Shown: positions 42,330 to 54,792, counted from the stretch's first letter. The stretch: DNA of 64,000 bases from Phoma sp. XZ068 (GCA_004835665.1 RBKR01000003.1:1240001-1304000); one strand, 5' to 3'. Notes: generated from the sequence alone by a model not told the origin. Numbers and translations are program-made.

Positions 42330-44473
42330 CTATGACTTCACCTGCAAGCCATATGTATCCCACTGCTCCGTGGTAGGCCTGTTCGGGCTCCTCACCATAA
42401 GATCCTCGCCCTTGCCACTCTTCGGGAACGCAATAACATCCCTCACACTCTCCTTGTGACACATAATCGCCATCAACCTATCCCACCCCAGTGCAATTCC
42501 CGTGTGCGGCGGACACCCACTCCTCAGCACGTCAAGCAGGTGCCTGAAGTCCTCGATGCGCTCGGACTTCATCTTCAGCACGTCGCGGAAGATGAACTCT
42601 TGTACATCCGCGTTGTGGATACGGCGACTTCCGCCGCCAAGCTCGACGCCGTTGACTACGATGTCGTAGTGCGCCGCGACAGCTTTCTCAGGTGCCGTGA
42701 GCAGGAGCTCGACGTCTTCGGGGGTCTTGGGCGCGGTGAAAGGGTGGTGTGTGGATGCGAGACCGGCGGTGCCACCCTGGCCGGGCTCGGATTCGACTGA
42801 AGGGGAAAAGAGGGGGAAGTCGTGGATCCAAACGAACTTGTAGTCGTGCTGGTCTGGCGGATCAACCAGGCCTTGAGCAATAGCTGCTTTGTGCAGAGCA
42901 AGGCGCAGGTTACCTAGCACGGTTGAACCGCCGACGAAGGGTGCGGTTGGGCGGGCTTGAAGGATTAGGAGATCACCGTGCTCAACTGCAAGGGCTTCAG
43001 GACCTTCCATCACGTATTGGTAGCCGAGCGGTCCCAGGCCTTGCATAGGCGCTGAGAGGTCACCTACGAAGACGCCGGGCTGGCCATCGGTGTTTTCGAG
43101 GAACGACCGGCCGTCTGGGCTGTCCAAGAAGTCGGAGATGAACTTCCGCGTGACCTTGGGGTCGGAGGAGATTGAGATTTTGAAGGCCTCAACAGTAGCA
43201 TTCTGAAGCGGTGTGATCTTACCGATCAAATCTGCGGGCAGATGCTGGGTGATGTTATGGATTTCGGACTTGTACCGCAGATCAGGCTTGTCTGACCCAT
43301 AGGAGGCCATGGCCTCTTGATAGGTCATTCGTGGAAATGTCTCTGGCGTCTTCTGTTTTAAGACTTTGTACCAAAGAGTTCTCAGCAATCTTTCGATTTC
43401 GGCCATAATATCCTCCTCGGCTGCAAACGACATCTCCATATCAAGCTGAGTGAATTCTGGCTGGCGATCGGCTCTCAAATCTTCGTCTCGGAAGCAACGT
43501 GCGAACTGGTAATATCTTGTGAACCCGGAGGCCATGAGGATCTGTTTGTACTGTTGCGGGCTTTGAGGAAGCGCGTACGCCAACCCCTTGGTCCGGGTTG
43601 GCACGAGGAATTCTCGCGCGCCTTCTGGGGTGGACTTGAAGAGAACAGGAGTTTCAATCTCCTTCCACCCGTTCTCGGCCAACTCTAGTCGCGCTCTTTG
43701 CATGGCTTTCTGTCGTTTGACGATGTTGTTGCGGAGCTCAGAGTCGGTGCGCAGTTGCAGATGCCGCTGCTCAGGGCCAAAAACGGTATCTTGCTTGATG
43801 ATGATATCGTTCGGAATTTCGTTCAAAGGAGTGACACTTGTGAGCGAGATCTCTCGGTCGGTAATCAACTTCATCCCAAGATAGGTGTCGTTTTTAGCTT
43901 GCCTCCTCTCTAGGAGTTTACCTCGAATCACAACGGGAGTCCACTCTCTTAGGGTCCTGAGACGTACATGTGCCTCTGCTTCTTCGCCCTCGATGTTGCC
44001 GGTCGAGACGACCTGAATGCACCACGTTTGGTTCTTGCTACGAAGCATGGCGAAAGACAACTTGGTGTTCACGTCTCGTCGTGTGCTCAGATAGCCAGCT
44101 ATCTCAACATCTCGACCAGCTCTGTTGTGGACCAAGTTTGCGGCTCTCAACTCCGTCCAGTCATCGTCAAGGTGCTTCCAAGAGCGGATTCGCGCTGTGA
44201 ATGCATGAGTAAGAGCAGGTAAAAGTGTCGACATAGCCTACTGGATTCTTTGAAATCATCTAGTGATTTGCGAAGCTTCTGCTCTGGTGACAGCGCAGGT
44301 GCACCGCCCTGCAAGCTTGCAAAGGAGCGAACTGCGCGTTTCGAGCACAATGGTGCACGAGTGAACGTGATCCCGTGACGGCGTGTTCCTACAAATCGAG
44401 ATATCTCTGCGTAAGAGCTCCGTAGACAAGTACCGCGACCTGCGGCATGCCGTGAAGCATGCAGCAAACTCAT
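42330..44473 (-). CDS. MSD1: Mitochondrial aspartyl-tRNA synthetase
   Basis: This enzyme charges mitochondrial tRNA-Asp. Minus-strand exons are 44242-44473 and 42330-44194 with a 47-bp intron (GTAGGC donor, TTCACAG acceptor); the product has 698 aa. Exon 1 encodes an Arg/Ser-rich mitochondrial presequence (MSLLHASRHAAGRGTCLRSS), which is lost if the ATG in exon 2 is used. The OB-fold anticodon domain covers the N-terminus (RDVEIAGYLSTRR). Class II motifs are present: motif 1 near GWKEIETPVLF, motif 2 ARCFRDEDLRADRQPEFTQ, and motif 3 GIALGWDRLMAIM at the C-terminus. The large bacterial-type insertion (GAD-like, about 400-530) marks it as the bacterial/mitochondrial type. Confidence 0.94.
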
Positions 44474-46984
44474 ATCCAGGTAATGAATAACTCAATGGCT
44501 TGTCGCCAAAAGTGATCTTCAATGATGATGGCCTCGACTGATCTCGAAAAGTCGATGGAGACGGCGCCAAGGCCGCGCTAGCGCGACTGCCACAAAAGTT
44601 TCCGCGATCCCACACCTTCCTTTCCTCTTCATCCTTCCAGTTTAACTACTGTAAGCCACCCCCCCACCAATCTCCCCGCCGCTCCCACTAACATGACCAC
44701 ACAGATGATGAAAGCTCAGCGTGTTTAATTTGAGCAGCCCTCTTCACCTGCCTTCGAACTCTCCCTTTACCGGGCTTAAGTGGTCCGCTGGTGGTTGTGG
44801 AGGGTTGCATGACAACCGCGTTCGGCACACCCTTCTTGTTACAAGAACGGACGCTTCACAGCATCTCTGATTACCTAACTGGACGGTGTCTTTCCGCATT
44901 TGCGCGACGCGATTACGATCGAGAACGAACGACGAGCCGGATTGGCCATGTATCTTTACCTCCAATATATCAATACAACAGGGATTTTTCGAAGCGACCC
45001 GTGCACATTGACGTAGAACGAAGACTGTCTCGGGGGTTGCGCACCGTCCTTGACCGCATGCCGGCCTTTGCGTGCTTTGCATACCTACCATCGTTGTATA
45101 CATTTGAAGCTGCAAGGCAATCTACCTTCCCCTTCTTAACGGAACAGCGAAAGAACAACTTTTGAAACGCAATGCCAATCATTCCTCTTCCGCTTCTATC
45201 GAGATCTGGAACGTAAAGCAAATGCTACAATCCTCTCTTAGTATCCAATTACTTTGTAGCCATCGTTTCGGCTCACGGGCCTCACTGAATGTCTTGCTTG
45301 ATGTAATATTCATAACGTGTTCAAAACCGCTTCTTACTCTGTTATCTGCCCAACTTCATATAAACAAGAGTCACCACTGTCGTCCGGTCAGATCGGATTC
45401 CGTGGTAGTCCCCCGCGCACCATTGCCCTTAATCAAAACCCGCCCGGCGTGGTGTCTTTCAACTCAGCTGGAGTGGCTCAAACACTTCGGTATAGCAGCC
45501 CTAAGTAGCAGCCCTAAACAATACTACCGTTTGAGAAAGGGTTATCATCCCAGGTGAGAGTCTGCTGACCACATGTCAAGGGAGCTTGCACAGGCCAGAC
45601 AGCTTGCACAGGCCTGGTCCGAACCCATGAAGGCAGTTTTGGAAGAAATCGAGCCGATGTATAGCAGCCAAGTAACAGTGGCCGATGCTATGATCACACA
45701 CGTAAGGAGTGGCAACAAGTTGGGCTTTATTCGTGCATCCCTGCGTACTCGCTGTGTCTGTACTCATGAAGTCGCCTCCACAGCAGTACAGTCTGCATAG
45801 CAAAGGTGAGATGCAAGATTCATCCTGAGCGGTAAGATCATTATCAGCAACCTCAGCCCCGCGATTCGGTGAAGGTCCTGCGCTTCAGCATGCTTTGCTG
45901 ATTCAATGTTACAGTCCTTGAGTCCAATGCGTGCAGCTCGGCATTACACCGTAGAGCTACTCTATTTCTCAAAGTCAATCTGTGAGGTGTATGATAGTAC
46001 ATGCATTGGCGATGATGTTGGGAGTCATATTTGGCAAATCAGGTCATTTATCATGTCCATTCCGTCTTCAACATTTGTTTGCCGTAGTTGCGCGAGCTAC
46101 AAGACTGACTAACCAGCGACAGAGTCATCTGGGTCAAAGATTAACCTCTTACATCAGGCCTTGTGTGGATTATTACGTGAGCATCTGGGTAGAGTTGGTT
46201 GCAGCGGAGGTAGGGCATGTGCGTGCCTTGCTGAAGAATGTCATCCCGGCAGATGTGGTGAGACCAGGAATACACACAACAAGTCTATTGTCAGATCAAC
46301 TGACGTTGATCTGCTGATGATAGGAGAGTTCTCCAATACTTTTGGTGCTACGGTGAGTCAAGGCGAGTTTCAAGAAGCAATTGCAGTGGGCTGTTGTAGT
46401 TTACATTGGTCCAATGTGATCTGCGGGTCATGTGAAAATGAAACCATACATAACTGGGCTTCTTTTAGTGGCTAAAGTTGTGGCGTAACCTTCTTTTCCA
46501 TGTTAGATACATCTCGAATGCGAGATAGTGGTGTACAGGGAATGATCGGCGAGAAAGCAGAGTACTTCTTACCAGTGGATGCTACACAGTAAGATCAGTA
46601 CAAAGAGTTGTGCTACATGGAGGCTGATATCTTATATGGGCGAGGAGCTGCCTGGGTATATGTACTAAATGTTGAAGGGCTATGTGTCATTGTTGCGCTG
46701 GGCCGTGGTTCTGAAATACTTCCCTATGGACTAAGCTGGAATGCCTTCTATGGCTTGCTAGAACGTGGCAGATGGTTGATTTGGTGTAAATTAGTGAGTC
46801 CACGTTGTGGGATCCAAATTCAATCGTTTTCCTAAACTCATCTTTACTTAGCCAGTCAGTCCCTGCTGCGATGTATCCCCTCGCGTATGCGATGTTGCTT
46901 ATTTCCTTGTGCTTCCATCCAGCCTGAAGACCCTGCGCTGTGGTCCTGGTAACACGATAGTGATGATTCGGAATCTAAACCTCT
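44474..46984. other. Gene-poor stretch
   Basis: 2.5 kb upstream of the aspartyl-tRNA synthetase. Frames such as 44791-45165 and 45573-45800 are open for 75-125 codons without recognisable domains. A short direct repeat AGCTTGCACAGGCC lies at about 45584-45597 and 45600-45613. No transposon coding motif is seen. Confidence 0.4.
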
Positions 46985-47410
46985 TCATCCCATGTTCCAG
47001 TCCTCGCCATCATGTTCTTCCTCACTGCTTCCATCGTCTTCGATGTCTATAGGCTTGGCCTCAACCTCGCACTTTCTTGCATAGCCTCCATTCTTTTCAT
47101 TCCCACCAAGGCCGATTCCTGTGTAGAGCCCGTTTTTCTCCTCCTCAATGATTTTGTCCTGATCTATTTCCCCTTTCTCTCCCTGACTGACAGAAGCAAA
47201 CATGATCTTTTTGGCGCGTACGTTGGCAGCCCGTGATGTGGTGTGCACAGAGTCGATATTTGTCGAACCCTTGCCTACATCGAAGTCGGCCAGATCCGAG
47301 TAGTAGGTGTCGGTGACGATGTAAACGATCTTCGTGGTTGATTTGTGCGATTTTGGGCTTGTGCCGCAAGCGCCGAGTTTTTGTTCTTCGAGGTGCATGT
47401 TGTCGCCCAT
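46985..47410 (-). CDS. Small acidic hypothetical protein
   Basis: 141 codons from the ATG at 47410; the frame upstream continues only through a TTG start. The protein looks like a real gene product: a folded-looking core STTKIVYIVTDTYYSDLADF with alternating hydrophobic residues, then ANVRAKKIMF and a long acidic tail (IDIEDDGSSEEEHDGEDW). This pattern, a VYIVTDTYY strand plus an RAKK helix, is seen in small proteins of Dothideomycetes as far as I recall, but I cannot name a family or function. It stands alone in a gene-poor zone. Confidence 0.6.
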   Translation of the reverse strand: MGDNMHLEEQKLGACGTSPKSHKSTTKIVYIVTDTYYSDLADFDVGKGSTNIDSVHTTSRAANVRAKKIMFASVSQGEKGEIDQDKIIEEEKNGLYTGIGLGGNEKNGGYARKCEVEAKPIDIEDDGSSEEEHDGEDWNMG

Positions 47411-49794
47411 GTGCGTTCTAGCAATAGGAGATTTGGTCGTCGAGGAATATATACAAAGCGGCTCGTTCAACTAGTAGATTCGAGATGTTTCTCAGCTCAA
47501 CTCGAACAGCCTATCTGCGGGCCTGTACATTTGAGAACGTGCGGACCGACTGGTGGTACCTGGGAGATCAGGTTTTGAAGCGTAATTATGTACCGATACA
47601 GTTGTCTTGTCTGCAGGAAATACAGGATTAGCCCTTCGAAACATAGTGTAGCCCACTTTGGACATAGGCTTACTTTGGCTGCAGGCTAGTTTGAGAGAGT
47701 CCCCTTTGGCTGATCTGACCCCTGCCTGCCTCGTGATTTTTCGCAAAATTTGGACGATATGAGGGGCACAACAGAAAACTCCTCAGGTCGTAAATGTATA
47801 ACCGCCGTTGAGCAAGTGGTACTGTGAGTGCGACTAGTCCAATGATAGACCAGATTTGTCATCGTATGTGCTTTGGAACAGGTAACTGAGAGAGCGCGGT
47901 GACCCAACCAGAAAACATGAGGATGCTAGCAGTACCACTGGTGGTAAGAGCCGCGGACAGCTTACTGCGGGAGGTTATAGTGCCCGGACACATCATCACG
48001 CAAGGCGGGACCCTTAACGGTATGTCCAAGAAGTAGCACCAGGGTAGCGCTTGACATCGATGCTAACGGCGTAAATCCTTGGTTCATACTTCGGCTCCAT
48101 CGTGCCCTAACGTCGGGTTGTGGAAGACTGTGGCGCACGAAGTCCAGACCACAGAACATTGCCGCTGAATAGATTGCGCGGCGGAGAGCACTCTCACCGG
48201 AGTGCGTGGTCCTGAAGGCTGTCCATGGTCAGACACTTCAACTCCACAGCCTGATGCTTTCTAGTAGTCACAAGGCCGATGATCAACATGCACAGTGTGG
48301 CCATGAGTGATTGAAAAGACTTTTTCGTTATTCTCTTCGCCTAGGCTCCTGCTTCTACGGGCTAGTCTCTATCTCGACAAATGGCCGCGCGACCACATCC
48401 TTGGGAGCAGTGTCATTTGTCCAAAAACTTTTCATTCGGCATTTGCCTGGTGCAGAATTTGAGGGTTGTCGAGACATCTGAGCACCGACATACACGACTC
48501 AGGGGAATTGGCACGGAGGCGGCGTTCACGAACACAGAGGGTATGAACTGGTTCCGATGCCCCAATCCGATCCGAGTTCCCAACGTTATAGTTTCGCACT
48601 GTGGCCCTATTGCGAATCCGAAATGCATGGAGTTGTCTTGTGAGCAGGCACCATGTGACGAGCTTCCAGACCCACAAGGAGTACGCGACAACTGCGGGAA
48701 GGGTGGCAGACCTACCTAGATACTATGACGTTGCAACCGCGATATACAAGTCCTTAGCCCAAGCAAAGCTCCTACGACTGTAGCCCTCGACCCGTTTACG
48801 ACTCACCAGACGATGAGTGTACAGTGGCGCAATGCAAATAGGTTGTGGTGCACGGGTAAGCAGCACCGCATCCCTGAATGGTTGGGGCGCAGCGAGCCAT
48901 GGTAAGGCGATCAAAGTCGAGTGAGTCAACGCACTCCACGGTTATAATAAGGAAGAGGATGTGGAAGCTCGTCAATCACCAAAACCCATCGTGAATTAAA
49001 CAACGCCTTGCCAATATAGCCTTCAACGCACTCGTACAGCCATCGCAATGACAGTCTAGAAAGCTTAAATCGCACACCAGGATTTGCAAAATGCCAAACC
49101 TTGCTGTTAAGATACCACAGTTAGTCCTAGAACATGGCCTGAAGCATTCTTGAAAGCCCGATTGTAAGTTGTGATAATGCGCCACAAGACAGACGTGATT
49201 TTGGGACCCTGGCGATCTGGACGATGCATGACAGGATGCCCATGGATATTGTGCTAATCAGCATGTCCAGGAAATCGGCAAAAAAAAACTTTCGCATCAC
49301 CACACAACTTCACGATCCAGAATGGTGGCTTCCTAATTCGCACCGTCGCCGACGCCCCAGAAAAAAAGTTTCGTGCCGAGCCGGCGCCCGACCAACAAAA
49401 TTGAAAAATTACTTCCAAGTTTGCTTCCCTCTAGAAAGTGGCAGAACGAGGAGCAAACAGAGGTACTGGCAGCCAACATGATGTTGCAAGCATGGCTAAC
49501 AAACGAAAGCTTGGATCTTGATGTGCTCTGACCTGAGCGTCCGATCAGACCAATAGGCATTACTGTCACGTGATTTTGATTTCACTCCTGCGAATAGACT
49601 GCACGATTGGCTTTCCATTGTGATTATTACGCGCAGGCTGTATTACAACGGTACTTCGAACCAGTCACTCAGTCGCTGTGCGTATCGTTCATTTTCATCC
49701 CGCGCAACCTACGTAGTTCTACGGGCGGTCGCTGCCTCATCGCAAACACAAACTTCCAGCAGCACCATATTCGGAGTGTACACCAGAATATATA
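47411..49794. other. Gene-poor stretch
   Basis: 2.4 kb without a supported gene. A 9-bp inverted repeat (GTGGTACTG at 47816-47824 and CAGTACCAC at 47930-47938) and a segment near 47792 similar to 1221 hint at a decayed element. The ORF 48381-48719 (112 codons from an ATG) is rich in Cys but has no signal peptide or known domain. Confidence 0.35.
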
Positions 49795-50715
49795 ATGGCA
49801 GCAACCATGCGAACGCTGCTTCCTTTCCTCCCACCCGAGCTCCGGAACACAGTGTATAGCTACCTTGACCTCTCGGCAACACCGACCAACACTGGCCTCC
49901 CACTACAGCTCAGATCCTACTCCTGCAAACACACCGTTGTTCAAATCTGCCCCGTCCACACTGGTTCTACCGCTATACTCGCACTCCAACGCTACGATTA
50001 TCTCGAAGGCAACGAATACCGAACATGGCTCCTCAACCACGCTATCACGCTCCGTATCGGCATCGTGTTCAGGGGACGAGTCAATACATTTGTGCAGGAG
50101 CATTGGGATAAGAAGATAGAGGCGCATTTACACAAGCTGGCCAAGCAGTATCCATGGCTGAGAAAGGTTGCCAAGTACGATATTCAGATCCTGTGGGATG
50201 CGCCGGATGGAGTGTTAAAGAGCAAGCACAACCGCCGGAGCGCGGGCCAGGTACCGCGGGCCATGGTGCGGACGCTAACAGTGCTAATGGATGGAGATGT
50301 GAAGAAGAAGTTGGGGGATGTACAGGTCAGATTACGGTTGGAACATCATGTTGCTGGCGTGGCTGTCAGGTCCACACCGCGGTTTGGGCTTGGGAGCTTT
50401 ATGTCACTCACACCCGAATTAGGATGTGCAAGGCAAACGCTAGAGATATGGAAGGAGCAATGTCCGAGGGTTCTGCCGCGCAAGTCCGCGCGATTAACGC
50501 CAGTTCTTAAGAAACCTGAGGAGAAGGAGTTGCTGAGGAACGGGAACGGGAAAATCGACTGGGTGGATAGAGCCCAAGGGACACTGGTGATGAGGAAGAC
50601 GGCAGATCTGGAAAGACGGACGTGTACGACTTTCATGGATATGGGCATAGCGTATGATTCACCGACTGAGCTGATGTTGTTCGAGCTTCTGGAGGACTGC
50701 CGCGGGCGGAGATGA
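49795..50715 (+). CDS. F-box-like hypothetical protein
   Basis: 306 aa, single exon, from the ATG at 49795. The N-terminus LLPFLPPELRNTVYSYLDLSA has the shape of the short F-box-like helix start (LPPELRNxIY) common in large families of Pleosporales proteins. The rest is a mixed alpha/beta region (ITLRIGIVFRGRVNTFVQEHWD) with conserved-looking patches but no named domain. Such proteins are often lineage-expanded; the substrate and partner are unknown. Confidence 0.7.
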   Translation: MAATMRTLLPFLPPELRNTVYSYLDLSATPTNTGLPLQLRSYSCKHTVVQICPVHTGSTAILALQRYDYLEGNEYRTWLLNHAITLRIGIVFRGRVNTFVQEHWDKKIEAHLHKLAKQYPWLRKVAKYDIQILWDAPDGVLKSKHNRRSAGQVPRAMVRTLTVLMDGDVKKKLGDVQVRLRLEHHVAGVAVRSTPRFGLGSFMSLTPELGCARQTLEIWKEQCPRVLPRKSARLTPVLKKPEEKELLRNGNGKIDWVDRAQGTLVMRKTADLERRTCTTFMDMGIAYDSPTELMLFELLEDCRGRR

Positions 50716-51146
50716 CGAGAACACTGAACATGAACAACCCAGAAACAACACACATAGTTATATATTCATTTCTGATGTGATGTTCGTATAACGTTTGACT
50801 TGGACATTAGTCGATAAGTGACGTGTTTCTTAAGGCGCAGACAGGATGGGAATTAGGTGGCTAACGAGGATTCGAAGGTTGTAAGTAGAATCAGGAAGAT
50901 CCAAAGTTGGAGGTCGAACGTGTAAGTTTGACCGTATGAATGTATTCGGAGGATGCGGGGTTCTGTAAAGTGGTCGTTGAGGTGTACCGATATAGAGGCG
51001 GAGGCAGGTCCGTACTATCTCCTAATTCCAACCAGTGGTTCCCGCCGCTCGACGCATGCACGTCATCGTACATTGCAGCAAGAAACCACAGCGATACAGC
51101 TGCCACATCTTGCCTGCCATGGTTTTCGCTGCCCCTCACCCACAAC
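50716..51146. other. Promoter of the class II aldolase gene
   Basis: About 430 bp. An ATG at 50940 is in frame with the aldolase but adds a non-conserved N-terminus, so it is treated as upstream sequence. Confidence 0.4.
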
Positions 51147-52138
51147 ATGTCGGCCGGATACTTCCCCAAACGCGAAAAGGTTGGCCTTGAGGACCTCTTC
51201 AAAGGCCTCGTGACCGCCTCCCACATTCTTCACCGCCATGATGTTCTCGACGCGTATGGTCACATCTCGGTCCGCTCACCAGATAATGCTGCGACCTTCT
51301 GGATGCCTTGCAACATGCCACCGGCCTTGGTGAGCTCGGCAGAGGATCTGGTCGAGTATCACGTTGAATCCGCCGAAGCTGTTGAGCAGAAGGCGAAGCC
51401 GGGCTACATCGAGCGCCATATCCACAGCGAGATCTACAAGCGCTTCCCAAACATCAACAGCGTTGTGCATAGCCATGCAATCGATGTATTGCCCTACTGT
51501 GTTAGCGGTGTGCCTCTGAAGAATACCATACACATGGCTGGTTTCCTAGGTAGGTAGATCTGATGCAATCAGGGGTGACATGGACACAGCTGACACCACC
51601 AACTGCAGGAACAGATGTTCCAGTATGGAACTCTTCCGGATCAGACTTCCTTGTCCGCGACGCCACCCTCGGCGCTTCCCTCGCAGCATCGTTCAAGCCG
51701 GCGACATCTGCTGGGTTCATATACTCCAAGGTCCGATCAGCTCTCCCGGGCGCCAAACCTGAAGCTTCACTCGAACCGGACCACGCTGTTGTGCTGTTGC
51801 AAAGCCACGGCTTCACTACCTTGGCTCACGGAATCGAAGAAGCTGTATACCAAGCAATATATACCAAGGAGGCCGCCAAAGCGCAGACTACGGCATTGGT
51901 CATTCACAACGCATATTTCAGCTACACCTTGGAGGGCAAGATCGACATTGAGGCAGGCGGTAAAATAAAATCAGGAAAAGCGAAGGGCGAAGGCGAGCTC
52001 AAGTACTTGACCGAGAAGCAAGCGCACGATAGCTGGGAATCCATGCAGGCGACGGTGTCTAGGCCATGGGCGTTATGGTGTCGCGAAGTGGAGATCAGCC
52101 CGCTTTACAGAAACGACTGTCCAAGTGGTGAAGACTGA
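51147..52138 (+). CDS. Class II aldolase/adducin domain protein
   Basis: Exons are 51147-51549 and 51609-52138 with a 59-bp intron; 310 aa. The start ATG at 51147 gives MSAGYFPKREKVGLEDLF, which fits the family better than an in-frame ATG at 50940. The fold runs from GLVTASHILHRHDVLDAYGHISVR through the metal site region NSVVHSHAIDVLPY (His108/His110) to LLQSHGFTTLAHGIEEAVYQ (His201), the usual Zn-binding His set of this family with Glu95 upstream. Known members cleave sugar phosphates such as fuculose- and rhamnulose-1-phosphate, or bind cytoskeleton. The fungal substrate is unknown. The next gene downstream is a rhamnogalacturonan lyase. Confidence 0.87.
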
Positions 52139-53101
52139 GTGGATGTGCATCCCATCGCAACCCGCCAGGATTTCCGTGCATGTGTCTACCGAGGTTCTGA
52201 TCAATAATCTCCGATCGATATCCGGGATTTATCCTTGCTACAGGGTCTTAAGGAGTTCACGTCGCCTAATGAATGGCCTTTCGGGCGCTCTGTTCCAGTC
52301 AGGGCTAGCTCAACGATACATTTTCTCTTTTCTCCTTTGCACTTATCGTGGCATTACTCCCGAACCTGTTTTTGCGTATGTTTTCGTTTGCTTCCGCAAT
52401 AGCCGTTGTTGCTTTTTTGAGTTTTCAGGCCTTCCTCCAGCTCAATATGAAACAACCTTGTGCTCATTTCGAACGTAGTTCGATGTTGCAATCCGCCGAA
52501 CAGATATCGGAAGGCGCATTCGCACGACTCTTACCTGAAATGGCATACCAAGACGTCCATAGTGCTTATATCGTGGGGAAGAACTAGGGTCTCTTTTCTC
52601 CGCCACTTAGCCTCGCGTTTCACCCCGGCCAGTTGCCTCATTTGCCGAACCCTTGCCGGCGATGTTTCCAACACTACGCCAATGTTAGCAGCAACCCATA
52701 TTGTTTCTCGGGACATGTATAGAGCGAGATTGCGGAGAATCAGGAATGGACGAATGACGATCGACTGCGCATTGTAAGCTTTCAGCTACGAAGGCTTGAG
52801 TCCCTTACGCATGACCAAGTCGTCTTAATGGAGTTCGTATGGGTATATGGGCAGTTGAGTGAATGTGGCTGGTGAGGGGTTATCAGTAGTGGAAATTAGG
52901 GGAGCATGGGAGAATGGGTGCCGAGCAAGCTTTATAGGCGGCTTGACTCTGTGGCAGTGATTGTCCGTGCAGCGGTATATGTAGAGCTGGGAGGACCATG
53001 CTGTCATTCATCGCCATCCGGTCTTCGATCTCAACAGACTTTTTTGGGGCTCGATCAAATAGCTCTCGTACACTCTTTTCGCTGTTCTTCCATCGTTCAT
53101 T
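52139..53101. other. Intergenic region upstream of the rhamnogalacturonan lyase
   Basis: About 960 bp between two plus-strand genes. No supported ORF; it contains the lyase promoter. Confidence 0.4.
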
Positions 53102-54792
53102 ATGCTCCTCAAGTCTGTTCTTCTGGCTGCGGCCACTCTTTCTTCCTCGGCGCTGGCCGCCTTCGGTGTCACCAAGTCTGGTAGCAACTACGTTGTTGAT
53201 GTTGGCTCGAGCAATACTTTGGTTTTTATTGTCAACGGAGCGAACTGCGATATCACATCGATCAAGTACCGTGGCGAGGAGTTTCAGTATGCTTCGAAGG
53301 GATCGCACATCTCTTCTGGTCTTGGATCAGCCACGGTCTCATCCACGATCATTGGTAAGTCTTCTTAAAATTACTCACTAAGCGACAATTGACCAACGCT
53401 GCTAGGCACAACGGCCAAGATCACCTGCACAACCTCAACTTTGACTCACTACTATGTCGTGAAATCTGGTGACGCGACCATCTACATGGCCACTTACACG
53501 ACCGCTGAACCCGAAGTTGGAGAGCTCCGCTTCATTGCTCGTCTCAATTCCAAAACACTGCCTTCTGAGTACCCCTTCGGTGTCGTGTCAACAACGGCTG
53601 GCTCAAGCTCGACCGTAGAGGGCTCGGATGTGTTCGTTGTCGATGGACAGACTCGGTCGAAGTTCTACTCTAGCGAGCGCTTCATCGATGACTCCAGGGT
53701 ATGTATCGATATCTTTGAATCCTTTCTTCGGCCAATGCTAAGATAGAGCAGCAATGCGTCTACCGTGGAGAGGACGTTCACGTCTGCATGCTTCTCAACT
53801 CTCAGTCGTATGAAGCTTCCTCTGGCGGTCCCTTCTTCCGCGACATTAACTCGAACAATGCCGGCGATTCGACTAACCTTTACTTTTACATGAACTCCGG
53901 TCACGTTCAGACCGAGAAGTACCGCATGGGTCTCCATGGTCCGTACGCGATGGCATTCTCCCGCAACGGTATTCCATCTGGTGGCTCATCGCTCGACACT
54001 TCTTTCTTCAAGGACCTTTCTGTTACTGGATACGTTGCTGACTCTGGCCGTGGAAAAGTTTCCGGTACCGCGACTGGCGTTGGGACCAGCTTCCAGAAGG
54101 TTTTGCACTGGTACAACGATGCTGCGCAATACTGGGTCTACGCCGACAGCGCCGGCAAGTTTACTTCGCCTGCGATGAAGCCCGGAACATACACTCAAGT
54201 CCTCTACCAGGGTGAGTTCAAGGTAAAGGCCGCCAGTGTCACCGTCACGGCTGGTGCAACTACCACTGCCAACATTGCTGCCGACACCGAGACCAAGACT
54301 TCGGTCTGGCGCATCGGAGAGTGGGACGGCACACCCAAGGGCTTCAGGAATGCTGCCAACCAGTTGCGCATGCACCCCACAGACTCCCGCATGGAAGGTT
54401 GGGGAGCTCAGACCTACACTGTCGGCTCCAGCAGTATAGGAATCGTACCCATGGCCATCGTCAAAGGTACAAACCAACTCACCGTCAAGTTTACTGGCGC
54501 CACCGGCTCAACCCTTCGCGTTGGAACTACACTTTCGTTCGCTAGCTGCCGTCCTTCGGTCGTTGTGAACTCCTGGACTGCTGCTAACCCCGCCGCACCG
54601 ACCAAGATTGACTCCCGAGGTCTGACACGTGGTGCGTACCGTGGCTTTGGCGAGGTGTACAACTTCAGTATTCCGTCTGGTACTTTGACAGGCGGGACAA
54701 ACACTATCACTATCGGCTGCGTTAGCGGCAGCAGCGGTGATGGGTTTCTTGCACCAAACATTATCCTCGATGCGATAGAGTTGTTCCAGTGA
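53102..54792 (+). CDS. Secreted rhamnogalacturonan lyase, family PL4
   Basis: Cleaves the alpha-1,4 bond between rhamnose and galacturonate in rhamnogalacturonan I of plant pectin by beta-elimination. Exons are 53102-53354, 53406-53698 and 53752-54792 (introns 51 and 53 bp), giving 528 aa, the size of Aspergillus rglA. A signal peptide (MLLKSVLLAAATLSSSALA) is followed by FGVTKSG. Typical PL4 blocks include FIVNGANCDITSIKYRGEEFQ, SSGGPFFRDINSNN, YFYMNSGHVQTEKYRMGLHGPY, an FnIII-like linker with PGTYTQVLYQGE, and the C-terminal CBM-like domain starting WRIGEWDGTPKGF and ending APNIILDAIELFQ. The third exon has a tandem acceptor that adds or drops one Gln. Confidence 0.93.

Noticed and set aside
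48381..48719. Cys-containing 112-codon ORF as a possible effector
   Set aside because: No signal peptide and uneven Cys pattern; nothing supports secretion.
51063..51533. Minus-strand ORFs over the aldolase
   Set aside because: Shadows of the conserved plus-strand exon.
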